Assembly: GCA_004154925.1 (NCBI GenBank)
Contig: QJNS01000705.1
Coordinates: forward strand, 1 to 64,000
Length of the DNA: 64,000 nt
Reading direction: 5' to 3'
DNA from: Monosporascus cannonballus
Lineage: Eukaryota; Ascomycota; Sordariomycetes; Xylariales
The notes under the pieces are model-generated. The model did no database searches. It saw nothing but the letters and a program-made list of their open reading frames with translations, and was not told the DNA's origin. The translations under genes and the position numbers were made by a program. Below are positions 43,801 through 53,935 of the stretch, in pieces; the first letter of the stretch is position 1; each line of letters opens with the position of its first letter.

Positions 43801-46800
43801 AGGAGAACAAATGGCAAGCGCTGCAGCTCAACATAAAGCGTGATTCAGTGTCAACCGTTGAGACATCACCGGCCAGAAATTCCCAACCGACTTCGACAGT
43901 TGATACGTCATCTCAGGGATATCCCCAACGTTTCTTGCTTCCTGAGCGAGCTTCTCGACGGTCATTTTTAAATACTAGCAGTACGATACCGTCAAGGGAT
44001 GGTGATGCCGTAGTCACACCGTCTTCTCGGAGCTCTAGGAACAACCGTGCTAGCATTCAGCAGACGCGCCTCGCAGAGGCCCAGATCGAGAACATGGCAA
44101 GTACACCAGAGCTAGTCCTGAAGCACAACAACTTGAATGTCCTGGCAGTTTCAAAATTCTCCTTGGGTAGTCCGAGCCCTCCAGATACTGACGAGTCCGA
44201 GTTCGATTTCGAAATAGAAAGCGATGACGCCCCCCAAGATTTGAGCCCTAGCTCATTTAAGACTGCCTCGGCGTCTGGCTTATGGGAACCAAAGCTGCTT
44301 GCCACGGCTACTGGCAACTCAGGGCTTTGGAATGCTCCAGCAGCATCTTCGTCGAAGACTGGTGAGCACTACGAGCTTCCGGCATTGAGCGTGCGGGTCA
44401 AAGCTAGAAAGAATCTTGAGCCATTAGCGGTTGAGAGTTCAGTTATGTGGCAGAAGAACACGGGCGCTAAGGAGGATAAGCCAATCAGCGGTCTATGGCG
44501 GGAACGTATCCTTGTCGAACCGCAGCAACCGCGGAAGACGACAGGTCGCTCGCTTGCAACTCGCCCACCAAGAAGGAGCAAGCGCATAACACTTCTTCCT
44601 GATATCTTGGAAAGTCCACGGCCACTAGACGAGCGAGGAACCTTGGGCATCTTCCAGTTCCCATCCGGCGAGAAAAGCGAACATGGCACTATTCCACCTC
44701 GCCCCACCCAGATCTTCACGGCGTTGCCGGGAACGATGACAACCGGAGGTCCTACAATCAGTGCTATCCTAGAGGCTAGATCAAGACGGATCGAAAACGA
44801 AGAGAACTCCCTTTCCACTTTCTTCGACGACTCGAACGAGGACGGCGGTGACAACTTTGACGATCTCACGGGAAGAGAGAGTACTGGGGATGAGTTCGAC
44901 GAGACCACATTGTGGGAGATTGCCAATCTGCTCAGAACCCAGCAGGTTTCTACCAGGAACAGCCTACTCCTCGTGTCACCTTGTCCTTCGTCAGAGTTGG
45001 ATGACTCAGTGCTAGACGGATATGAAGATATGCTGTCGGGTGATGAATATGACGATGAATATGACGTTGAGAGCGTAGTAGAGTTTGAGATGGTATGTGG
45101 GGGGGATACCACGACTGGCCAACCTGCAGCGGTGTTCTTCAGGCCTATTCCAGTACAACCTCTTCTTTGGAATGACGAAACCGTTTGCAAGGACACCACT
45201 CATTTTGGCCTGCCACAGCCGGATAACGAGGTTTGGAACACTTACGTCGCAAAAGCTAGCTATGATACCCATCCACGATGGCGTCCTGAGGAAATCTTAC
45301 CGATAGAGAGCGACGAGTTGTGGATGCCGTCTGCAAAAGATGTCATTGTGGTTTACTCGACGGGGCTCTGGGCTTCGACGCGTGCTACATCTGCGGCCCC
45401 TTCTCAGAGTCCGGCTAAGGCCTCACTATTATGGAGCAAGGCTTCTCAGCCTCCTCAATCTCCTTTGAAGGGGCTCTTCCATGTCACTTCTAGAAGATCT
45501 GATTATCGGAGAACATCCATGGAACCCGCTGCACTATATATGACGAGGGCACCTCGAGTCACTCTGGAACCTCTTCAACAGCTAACCACCACGGGCCTCT
45601 GGAATATCCAGGAGAGCAACGTAGCGGCATTTTCGCACCGTACCGTTCATCAACTATGGGAGAAGCCGGCAGTTATCCCCATGCAACAATCGGAAGGCCT
45701 ATTTGATATTCGATTCAAAAGAGTTGACTATCGGAACACGTCTCAAATCCCTGCTGCTCTTTCTATGATGAGGAAGCCTTCTATCAGAAGAGAACCGTTG
45801 GCAGAGCTGACCTCCAGGAATCTGTGGGTTGCGCAACCATCTCGGAAGCCCCTCTCCACCTGTAGCAGACCCTCATTATGGACGAAGACAGTTGCTGTCA
45901 CGCCAGAGGCGCCGAGCTTGTTCCGAATCGACCCAGAGCGGAAAGTGTATCGCACCACCACAGCGGAGCCCGCAGCTCTCCAGGTTGTCCGGAGGCCACG
46001 ACAACTGCAAGTTCCTCTCCACGAACTCGAATCTAATAGCCTCTGGGACAACACCGGCCGAGTTCAAGCGGAGCTGGATTGGCTAAGCATTTCTTCCACC
46101 CGCCCTCGTAGTCCCTCTGTTTGCTCAGTCTCTTCTGACTCAGCACCTTCGTCGCCCTTGAGCGACGCGTTCTCGATCAAGACGAGCATGACTCGGGCTT
46201 CTTCGGTGGCGGAATCCACTATGAGCGGAGCGAACTCCCTCGGCAGGAGGCACAGGAAGACTTTCACGGGGGACGCGGTCCCCCAAGTTCCCGAGCTGCC
46301 CAAGCAGTTCGCGGTCAAGAACCTGGACTCGGCCAACCTCGAGAAGCCGGTGCGCATCCCGCTGCGCAAGCTGTGCCTTCCGAATGTTGCCTATCCCGCT
46401 GACTGGGACGCTGCTCTGCGCGAGGCCGTTGCCGCTAGCCGTCCAAAGCGGGTTGCCCGTATCACCGCAACGCCCCAGGAATGGTCCGCTGCCCTGGACT
46501 CGGCCATCCTCGCCTCTTACCCTAGGACTACGGCTGGGCAGAGACCACTTTGGGTCAAACCAAATTCATCGCCAGCAGTAGTGCTTAAGGGGATGTGGAC
46601 TGCTGCAACCGCTACGGGCCGCTCAGGGGTAGATGCCTCTCTCTCGTCAGCGGAGGTCGGTACAGAGCCGTACAGATCCCGCAGGACAAACCAGTCGACG
46701 GAAGCTAGCCCAGACTTTGGCGCTCAACGCCTGTGGAGACGTGGGGATCATAGCCCTCTGATGCTAGGTTCTGGTTCTCACGCAAGGGACTGGTTGGAAG

Positions 46801-46844
46801 ACACAACGAAGCGGAGGTTCACGCGCCTTCAACTCAGGTATTGA
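40803..46844 (+). CDS. Uncharacterised fungal membrane protein: about 7 TM helices plus giant cytosolic-type tail
   Basis: Predicted 1,960 residues. Exons are 40803-40849, 40907-41459, 41514-41601 and 41650-46844. Residues 1 to about 240 contain some seven hydrophobic segments: ALVAAF..GILVNAASAAVVLF, LALTIFLGSSALWALITFI, ITVTFSTIFDQVARIAIEQYVV, FLVVLRFIAGIVFVGF, ISVIVMDAMILVLLTI, FLLLLAGLTIWMG..VTMLLG and AIGLVILIAILTLLSGFVI. The remaining 1,700 residues are hydrophilic, rich in Ser, Arg and Pro. They carry a short coiled coil near LQKLERANKESVRNERERMTLL and, from about residue 1100 on, many (G/S)LW motifs and a tandem repeat. The N-terminal part resembles fungal proteins of unknown role that I recall starting MATPG. 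The first intron has two possible acceptors (40897 or 40906); the latter fits the branch-point distance. It is convergent with the GH31 gene. Confidence 0.85.
45424..46050 (+). repeat. Tandem protein repeats within the membrane-protein tail
   Basis: Three units of about 70-75 residues (residues about 1488-1697). Each has an LW, then GLF or SLF, then R-x-x-YR-x-T, a PAAL, an R-x-P, PL-x-x-L and again LW. Examples are DYRRTSMEPAALYMTR, DYRNTSQIPAALSMMR and VYRTTTAEPAALQVVR. Degenerate LW units continue on both sides. The DNA units differ at many places, so the repeats are old and kept at the protein level. Confidence 0.85.
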
Positions 46845-47175
46845 TTTTGTTCGCGTTTGGAAAAATGGGGGCATCGCATAGCATAGCATAGCATAGCATA
46901 GCATAGCATCAGCGACAAGTTTGGCATTGCATCCCGAGGAGTCGGGGAGCCGGCTATTCATCCAACTTATCCATTCCTTTCGCGTCGTTTTGTCACATTA
47001 GATCATCACGTAGATAGATATACGATATCCTCACTATTCATAAGACTTGAAAATTATATACATTCGAAGCCTTCCATAATAGACTCAGCTAATGGTGAAT
47101 TGGAATGTCTACATGACTAACCACTAGATTTTCAGGGTCGGAGCCGCCAACTTGCTATCGGTAGCGAGCAGATAA
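46845..47175. other. Convergent 3' region with GCATA repeat
   Basis: 331 bp between stop codons of the membrane-protein and GH31 genes. It contains a (GCATA)n microsatellite at 46876-46908. Confidence 0.7.
46876..46908. repeat. (GCATA)n pentanucleotide repeat
   Basis: Between six and seven perfect copies of GCATA just after the membrane-protein stop codon. Confidence 0.95.
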
Positions 47176-49562
47176 TCATAGACTTTGGATCGTCTTCTTG
47201 TGAGACTCATCCACCTTTCGACAGTTCTCGCTCTTGGTCCAGGACCCCTTGAGGATCTCGGTGCCCTTGAGCTCGCCGCCGGCACCCACGGTAAGCGAGC
47301 CCAGGGGCTTGCCATCGCTGCTCACGAGGCCCACGCTCGCACCCTCCTTGACGTGGTACAGCGCGACCTCGACGTCCTCGGCGTAGTCGTAGACGGCGCC
47401 GCGGACGCCCTCCTTGCCGAGGACGAGGATGGTGTTCTCGCGCACGTAGAGGGGCAGGCTGCCGAAGCCGTGCCTCTCGCGGAACCAGCCGGGGCCCTCG
47501 CGGACCTCGTTAGTGAAGAACGAGGTCCAGCGGCCGCGCGGCAGGTAGAACTCGACCTCGCCGGACTCGCCGAAGACAGGCGCCGCCAGCAGCGCGTCGC
47601 CGACCATGAACTGGCGGTCGAGGTACCAGGCGGTGGGGTCGTTGGGGAACTCGACGAGCATGGCGCGCAGCGATAGCGGCAGCCCCTCCGCGACGGCGCG
47701 CGTCGACTGCGCCAGCAGGTACGGCATGAGGCGCGTCTTGAGCGCCGTCCAGCGCGCCAGCGTCCTCGAGCAGCCCTCCTCGGACCGGTCGTCGCCGTCG
47801 ATGGTCCACGGCACGCGGTACGACCCGCTGCCGTGCAGCCGGCTGTGCGAGCACAGCAGCCCGAACGCCACCCAGCGTTTGTAGATCCACGGCGCCGGGT
47901 TGCCCTCGAACCCGCCGATGTCGTTGGACCAGAACGCGTGGCCGCAGAGGCCCAGCCCGAGGCCGCCGCGCACCGACTCCGCCATCGCCTCCGGCGTGGA
48001 CTCGCAGTCGCCGCCCCACACGAGCGGGAACCGCTGGGTGCCCGCGGTGGCCGATCTCGCGAAGAGGACCGCCTCGCCGTCGCCGTAGCGCTTCTGGAGG
48101 GCTTCGTACACGACTTTGTTGTACATGAAGGAGTAGTAGTTGTGCATCTTGTGCGGGTCGACGGACTTGTCGAACCATTCCACATCCAAGGTGGGGATTC
48201 TCTCGCCAAAGTCCGTCTTGATTGCATCGACGCCCTTGTCGAAGAGGCCGTTCAGGCACTCGACGTACCACTTCACCGCCTCTGGGTTCGTGAAGTCGAC
48301 GAGCCCCATTCCCGCCTGCCACAGATCCCATTGCCAAGTGTCGCCGTTCTTCCTCTTCAGCAGGTAACCCTTCTCCGACGCCGTCTTAAAAGCCTCGCCG
48401 CGCTGGGCAATATAGGGGTTGATCCAGACGCAGACCTTCTTCACCAGTCCGGATTCTTTTAGGCGAGAAATCTGGGCCTTCGGATCGGGGAACCGCTCCG
48501 AGTCGAAGACGAAGTCCGTCCACGTGAAAGCCTTCATCCAGAAGCAGTCGTAGTGGAACACGTCGACCTGCGTGTCCCTCTCCTTCATGCCCTCGAGGAA
48601 AGACTTGACGGTAGCTTCGTCGTAGCTGGTGGTGAAGCTCGTGCTGAGCCAGAGACCGTAACTCCAGCTTGGGACTGTGCCGGGCCGGCCAGTCAGGATC
48701 GAGTAACGCCGGAGGATGTCCTTCGGCGTCGCCCCGTAGATGATGTACCACTTCAGCCTCTGACCTTCGATGCTTGTCTGCACGCGGGCGCACCGCTCGC
48801 TCCCGATCTCCAGCTCGACCTTTCCGGGATTGTCGATGAAAACTCCGTAGCCTTTCGAGCTGAGCCAGAACGAGACGTTCTTGTACGCCTGGTCACTCGA
48901 GGTCCCTCCGTCGGCGTTCCATAGCGAAATCGACTGTCCGACTTTGTTGAAGGCGCCGAAGCGCTCGCCCAGACCGTGGATCGTCTCGCCGACGCCAAGC
49001 TGCGTCTGGGTGAAGATGTAATGCTTGAAGTCTCGCATGTCGCCCGTCTGCAGGGGGTTGGTAGGGGCTGGGCTATAAGCCAGGCCCACGCTGCGCCCCA
49101 GCAAGGACGTCAAATGCTTGCTTCCATCGGCGCTGTGGAATCTGACGTCGAAGGCGTGTTCTTCCGAACAAACCGTTGCCGACAATGACCCCGAGGTGAG
49201 GGTTATGCCCTTGTCGCCCTTGGATACCTTTGCCTCCACGTCAGGACGTCCGTGCGGATAGAGATCGAAGTGAGGCCCCTTGTTCAATGCGCCGGCCCAG
49301 TGCGTCGCCTCGAGGGATATAATTCCATCGCTAGCTGCCTCTATGTCCTTAACATGCGGTTAGGCTGGTTCACATTTCCATACGATACAGTGCTTACAAT
49401 TGTCAAAGTGCTAGTGTTTAAAGTGTCTCCGCGCCTGAAAACTTTTCTCGAAGGGCATAAAAGACTCAGGCCCTTCTTGGTTTGAGTGACGGCATATACC
49501 TCCTCGGCATACTCTACTTTCAACCCCTCCGCCATCAACCACATCCCATCGCGGAACTTCAT
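47176..49562 (-). CDS. GH31 alpha-xylosidase (YicI/XylS type)
   Basis: Predicted 778 residues from exons 49398-49562 and 47176-49347. The 50-bp intron (GTAAGC, CCTAAC branch, TTAAG end) gives STLTI|DIEAAS in frame; the neighbouring TAG acceptor would break the frame. The start MKFRDGMWLMAEG is the usual one. GH31 features: the N-terminal beta domain, GLGERFGAFNK, VDVFHYDCFWMK, VWINPYIAQ, nucleophile Asp434 in KTDFGE, and probable acid/base Asp502 in VWGGDCEST. The two are 68 residues apart, close to 66 in E. coli YicI. SWSYGLWLSTSF and the WINPY and KTDFGE contexts favour alpha-xylosidase over alpha-glucosidase. It should remove xylose from the non-reducing end of xyloglucan oligosaccharides. 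No signal peptide is seen, so the enzyme is probably cytosolic. It is divergent from the GH3 gene. Confidence 0.93.
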
Positions 49563-50805
49563 AGTGAAACTACTTGGCCTAATCAAGAACAAATGGGCGC
49601 ACGTTCAATGTGTAGATCACGAGCAAGAACCAGCTTGTCGAAACACTGACGGACAAGCCGAGACAGACCAGGGGCAACTCGAGCTGAAATATGAGGTAAG
49701 GAGACGAGCCTCTTCACTGCCCCGCGGATTATAACCCCGCACATCGGGTGGTGTTGAGCATCTAACAACCCACATCCCACGCGAAGATGGGGAATTATTT
49801 GCTAAGTGAAGCTAATATCAGCCCCAGCTTGGACAAGGATGAAGAGAGACGGGTTAACGGGCCGGGTTGTCGGAGCGTCGTTCTGCTATGCGAGCCAATG
49901 GCGCCGGATGAGACAGCCGTATACCCATTGTGGGCCAAAAAAAGCGGCTCTCCTACCTTCGTAACGTGTGAGGGTTGCAGTCTAAAGGATCTAAGGGCTC
50001 TTGTGAAGCTTTTGGAGCTAGTAGTAAAACTATAGGTACCAAATAGGTGCTCAACGAGAACCAGGTTAACAACACTCGGGGCAATTCTTCCCGCTAAGAC
50101 GAGCCTTGGCATAGGCCCCTCTACCAAAGGAGTGTTCCCACCAATCGGATGAGGTGTTACTCGTCTTGTTCCCCCACAACTTCTCCAAATCTCCAACGCT
50201 TATACCCAGCAGCCTGGCGTCTCTTTTCTCCCCATCTTTTTGGCCCACTGGTACATGGCTGGTGGTGTTATTACTTTCATCGGCGTAAAGAAGGCGTAGC
50301 GTCGCGTCAGGTCAGAGGTTGCTTACGACTCTAAGAGACCAATACTTTGCTGTTATGTCACCAGAACTGTACCTATCCATTACGTCAACGAAATGTACCG
50401 GGATATAGGCGGACGGGTCTTTAGCTGACTCTCACCCAACGAAGCGGCAGCCCGGAGTAGAAATGCGGTTATTGTATTGATGCAATTTTGGGCCTGGTTT
50501 GCCGAGGCTTTCAAGGAATGTCTAGCCCTCTTCGCATGACGTTAAGAAGCCGGACAGTTTAGGCAGAGTCCTAAAGAGAATTCCCATCAATCAGTAGGCA
50601 ATGCATGAAGCAGTATAATCGTATATGTCTCCAGGGGTATCCGGTGCGGAGAACCTTCTCCCGCTGGCAGCGATCAATGGAGCATCGCAGCCAGAAGTAT
50701 GTGGTTAAATACTTGTAGCAGCACCCTCTCCCAACACCCCAGCCATTTCGCCTGTCGTGCCTGCGGAACGGACTTGGCACTCTAAGACAGCCTCAGTCTG
50801 AAAAG
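49563..50805. other. Divergent spacer, GH31 and GH3
   Basis: 1,243 bp between two divergent start codons, so it could hold shared control elements. The 133-codon frame at 49795-50196 (-) has no recognisable motif. No repeat seen. Confidence 0.5.
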
Positions 50806-53622
50806 ATGCGCCTGTCAACTTCGATTCGTCTCTCGCTCCTGGCCAGCCTGGCACAAGCTGCGTCGTACGAGGCGACCATACCCGGCAATGAGACGACACC
50901 AGTTTACAAGGACCCCAATGCTTCGGTGGAGGACCGGGTGGCTGACCTGTTGTCCCGGATGACCATCGAAGAGAAGACCGCCCAGTTGGTTCAGGGAGAC
51001 ATCAGGAACTGGTTGAACGAGACGGACGGGTCATTCAACCAGACCGGTCTCGAATGGAACATGGCATACCGAGCAGGACAGTTCTATGTCGGAATCCCTG
51101 TATCGTGGAACATGCTCAGCGAGAACATTAAAGTGGCTCAAGACTACCTGGTGCGGAACACGACGCTTGGCATCCCGGCCTGGACGCAGAGCGAAGGCCT
51201 CCATGGATTCCTCATCCCTAACGGAACCATCTTTAACTCGCCCATTGCCCACGCTTCCTCCTTCAACCTGGGCTTGATTGAGAAGATGGCCAAGGCCGTC
51301 GGCCAGGAGGCAAGGACTCTCGGTGTGAACAATATATTCGCACCGGTAGTCGACCTGGCACGGGAGCTACGGTTTGGCCGCGTTGAGGAAACCTACGGAG
51401 AGGACCCTTACCTGTGAGAACACTCTAAACTATATTTCCGAGACAATGCTAAGAATCGATGCAGAGCTGGAGAGATGGGTTACGCATACGTTAAGGGACT
51501 TCAGTCCGAAAATGTTGCAGCCATGGTGAAGCACTACGTAAAGAGCCCCTATACCCCATGTTGCGAAGATGCACGCTGACAGGCGTAGGCTGCATTTGCA
51601 ACGCCAGAGCAGGGTATCAACTGCGCACCCGTCCACGGCGGCCCGAGGGAATTCCGCACCACCTATCTACCTCCCTTTAAGCGGGCAATAATCGACGCCG
51701 GTGCGCTGTCGGTCATGTCCGCATACCATAGCTACGACGGAGTCCCTGCAGTAGCCGACAAGCATGCGCTTACCGACATCCTGCGGGATGAATGGGGATA
51801 CAAGTACTACGTGAGTCGTTTGTAGTATCAATGATGTAGTAAGAGCTAACGAGTCGTTTCCTAAAGGTTATCAGCGATGCCGGCGGTACGGATCGTCTTT
51901 GCAAAGAATTCAAGATGTGCGAATCTAATCCCATCGACTCGAAGACGGTGGTCAACTACGTAAGTGCTTCGAAACATTTGTGAAATAAACGCTGACATAT
52001 GGCCCAAGGCGCTTGTTGCTGGCAACGATGTTGAGATGGGTGGCGGTTCATACAATTTCGAGAAAATCCCCGAGATGGTCGACGCCGGCGAGCTCTCCAT
52101 CGAAGTCGTGGATGAAGCGGTCGCGAGACAGCTACGAGCCAAGTTTGAAGCAGGGCTCTTCGAGAACCCATTCCCCGGAGTTGCCGAAGAGGAACAGGCC
52201 AAGTACATCAACACACCCGAGTTCATCGAGCTTGCAAGGCAGTTGGACGCAGAGTCCATAGTCCTCCTCGAGAACCATGAAAACGTCCTCCCTCTCAAGA
52301 AAGATGCGAACGTCGCCGTCATCGGACCCATGGCCCATGGCTACATGAACGTGAGTCTGCGCCTTTGGTTCAAGCAAGGAGGTGACTCTAGCTGACGAGT
52401 AACGCAGTATGGCGATTACGTCCCTTACCGGTCCCAGTATAGGGGCGTGACTCCACTCGACGGCATACAAGCGGCTAGCAAAGGAAAAGTCACGTACGCC
52501 CAGGGGTGCGAACGCTGGTCTAACGACCAATCCGGATTCCCCGAGGCGATCGCAGCCGCCGAAGCCGCCGACGTTGCCGTGGTCATCGTGGGGACGTGGT
52601 CCCGCGACCAGAATGAGTTGTGGGCCGGCCTCAACGCGACCACGGGCGAGCACGTCGACGTGCACGACCTGAGCCTCGTGGGCGCTATGCCTCACCTCGT
52701 CAAGGCCGTCATCGACACGGGCAAGCCCACCGTCGTGGTCTTCAGCTCCGGCAAGCCCATCACAGAGCCCTGGATCTCCGACGCGGCGTCCGCACTCGTA
52801 CAGCAGTTCTACCCCTCGGAGCAGGGGGGCCACGCCCTCGCCGACGTGCTCTTCGGCGACGTGAACCCCTCCGGCAAGCTGCCCCTCAGCTTCCCCTACC
52901 ACGTCGGCACGACGCCCATCTACTACGACCACCTGAACTCGGCGCGCGCCTACCCGGATCCCGGGAAGGTCTACGAAAACGGGACCATGGTGTTCGGCCA
53001 TAACTACGTGTTGGGAAACCCACTGCCGCTCTACGAGGTAAGCAAAGAAAAGCAATTGGATGACGATGATGTCTCCGACGACCTGGTGATTCGTAGTGTC
53101 GTCTGAGCTAACGACCACCCGCCCGATTTTAGTTCGGCTACGGCAAGTCTTACAGCACGTTCGTGTACTCGAACCTCGCGCTCTCACAGTCGACCGCCAA
53201 GGCTACCGACACCATTACCGTCAGCGTGGACGTGACGAACAACTCAACGCGCGACGGCGCCGAGGTGGTGCAGCTGTACGTCAAGGACAGTAAGTTAAAC
53301 CCCAGATACTATTTCTTCCCCCCTCTATTTCCTCTCTTGGTCTACGAGACGCGCATTTCTAGAGAAAAAAAATTGTTGACTCCGGATGCCTGCCGTAGTG
53401 GTGAGCAGCGTCGTCGTGCCGAACATCGAGCTCAAGGGGTTCGCCAAAGTGTCGGTCGCTGCCGGCGCCACCGAGACCGTGGACATTGAGCTCGATGTCG
53501 CCAATCTTGGACTCTGGGATATCGGCATGAAGTACGTCGTGGAGCCCGGCAACTTCACCATCTTTGCCGCCAGCTCGAGCGCGGACCTCAGGGCCAACGC
53601 TACGCTTACAGTCGTTGCGTAG
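50806..53622 (+). CDS. Secreted GH3 glycoside hydrolase (beta-glucosidase/beta-xylosidase type)
   Basis: Predicted 782 residues from eight exons: 50806-51413, 51465-51537, 51589-51810, 51867-51959, 52009-52350, 52408-53037, 53133-53289 and 53399-53622. All seven introns (49-109 bp) are GT..AG and keep the frame. A signal peptide is clear (MRLSTSIRLSLLASLAQAAS), and there are many N-glycosylation sequons. The (beta/alpha)8 domain has SRMTIEEKTAQL, LGIPAWTQSEGLHGF, FAPVVDLARELRFGRVEETYGEDP and the nucleophile Asp305 in VISDAGGTD. The second domain has ESIVLLENHENVLPL and VAVIGPMA. The fibronectin-III-like end has FGYGKSYSTF, VTNNSTRDGAEVVQLYVKD and ELKGFAKV. The exact sugar specificity cannot be read from this. 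Next to an alpha-xylosidase, a role on beta-glucosyl or beta-xylosyl oligosaccharides is reasonable. Confidence 0.92.
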
Positions 53623-53935
53623 ATACTCACCTAGATCGATATCGTCTAATAGATACTCCCAGTAATGTCTACCTTATCTGCCTTTCGAGATATAGTGTGA
53701 AATGCGGCGCATTTCAGTACAAATTGGTTCATAACTGCTGCCGAATCATTTGCATTATAGTTTCGGAATGTTATGATCGCGAGGTTATCATGACTCTATA
53801 GCTCTTTAAGAGGGATTTCGCCGGCACAGTTGTGGCCTAGTAGCCCCTGAAGCTACGCTCGAAATTTAGTTAGTTCAAATAGGTTGATCCAATTAAGCGC
53901 CTGCGATATGAAACGCATATAAAACTATCACTATC
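53623..53935. other. Convergent 3' region, GH3 and ceramidase
   Basis: 313 bp between two stop codons, AT-leaning, probably two 3' UTRs. Nothing else is recognised. Confidence 0.6.

Noticed and set aside
47322..48337. Long minus-strand frames of 275-301 codons inside GH31
   Set aside because: Arg/Ala-rich alternative frames in a GC-rich gene; the GH31 frame has all catalytic motifs.
49341..49350. TAG acceptor for the GH31 intron
   Set aside because: It would shift the frame; the TTAAG acceptor seven bases earlier, right after the CCTAAC branch point, restores the family sequence.
52132..53187. 351-codon minus-strand frame
   Set aside because: It is antisense to the GH3 gene, crosses its introns and has no domain.
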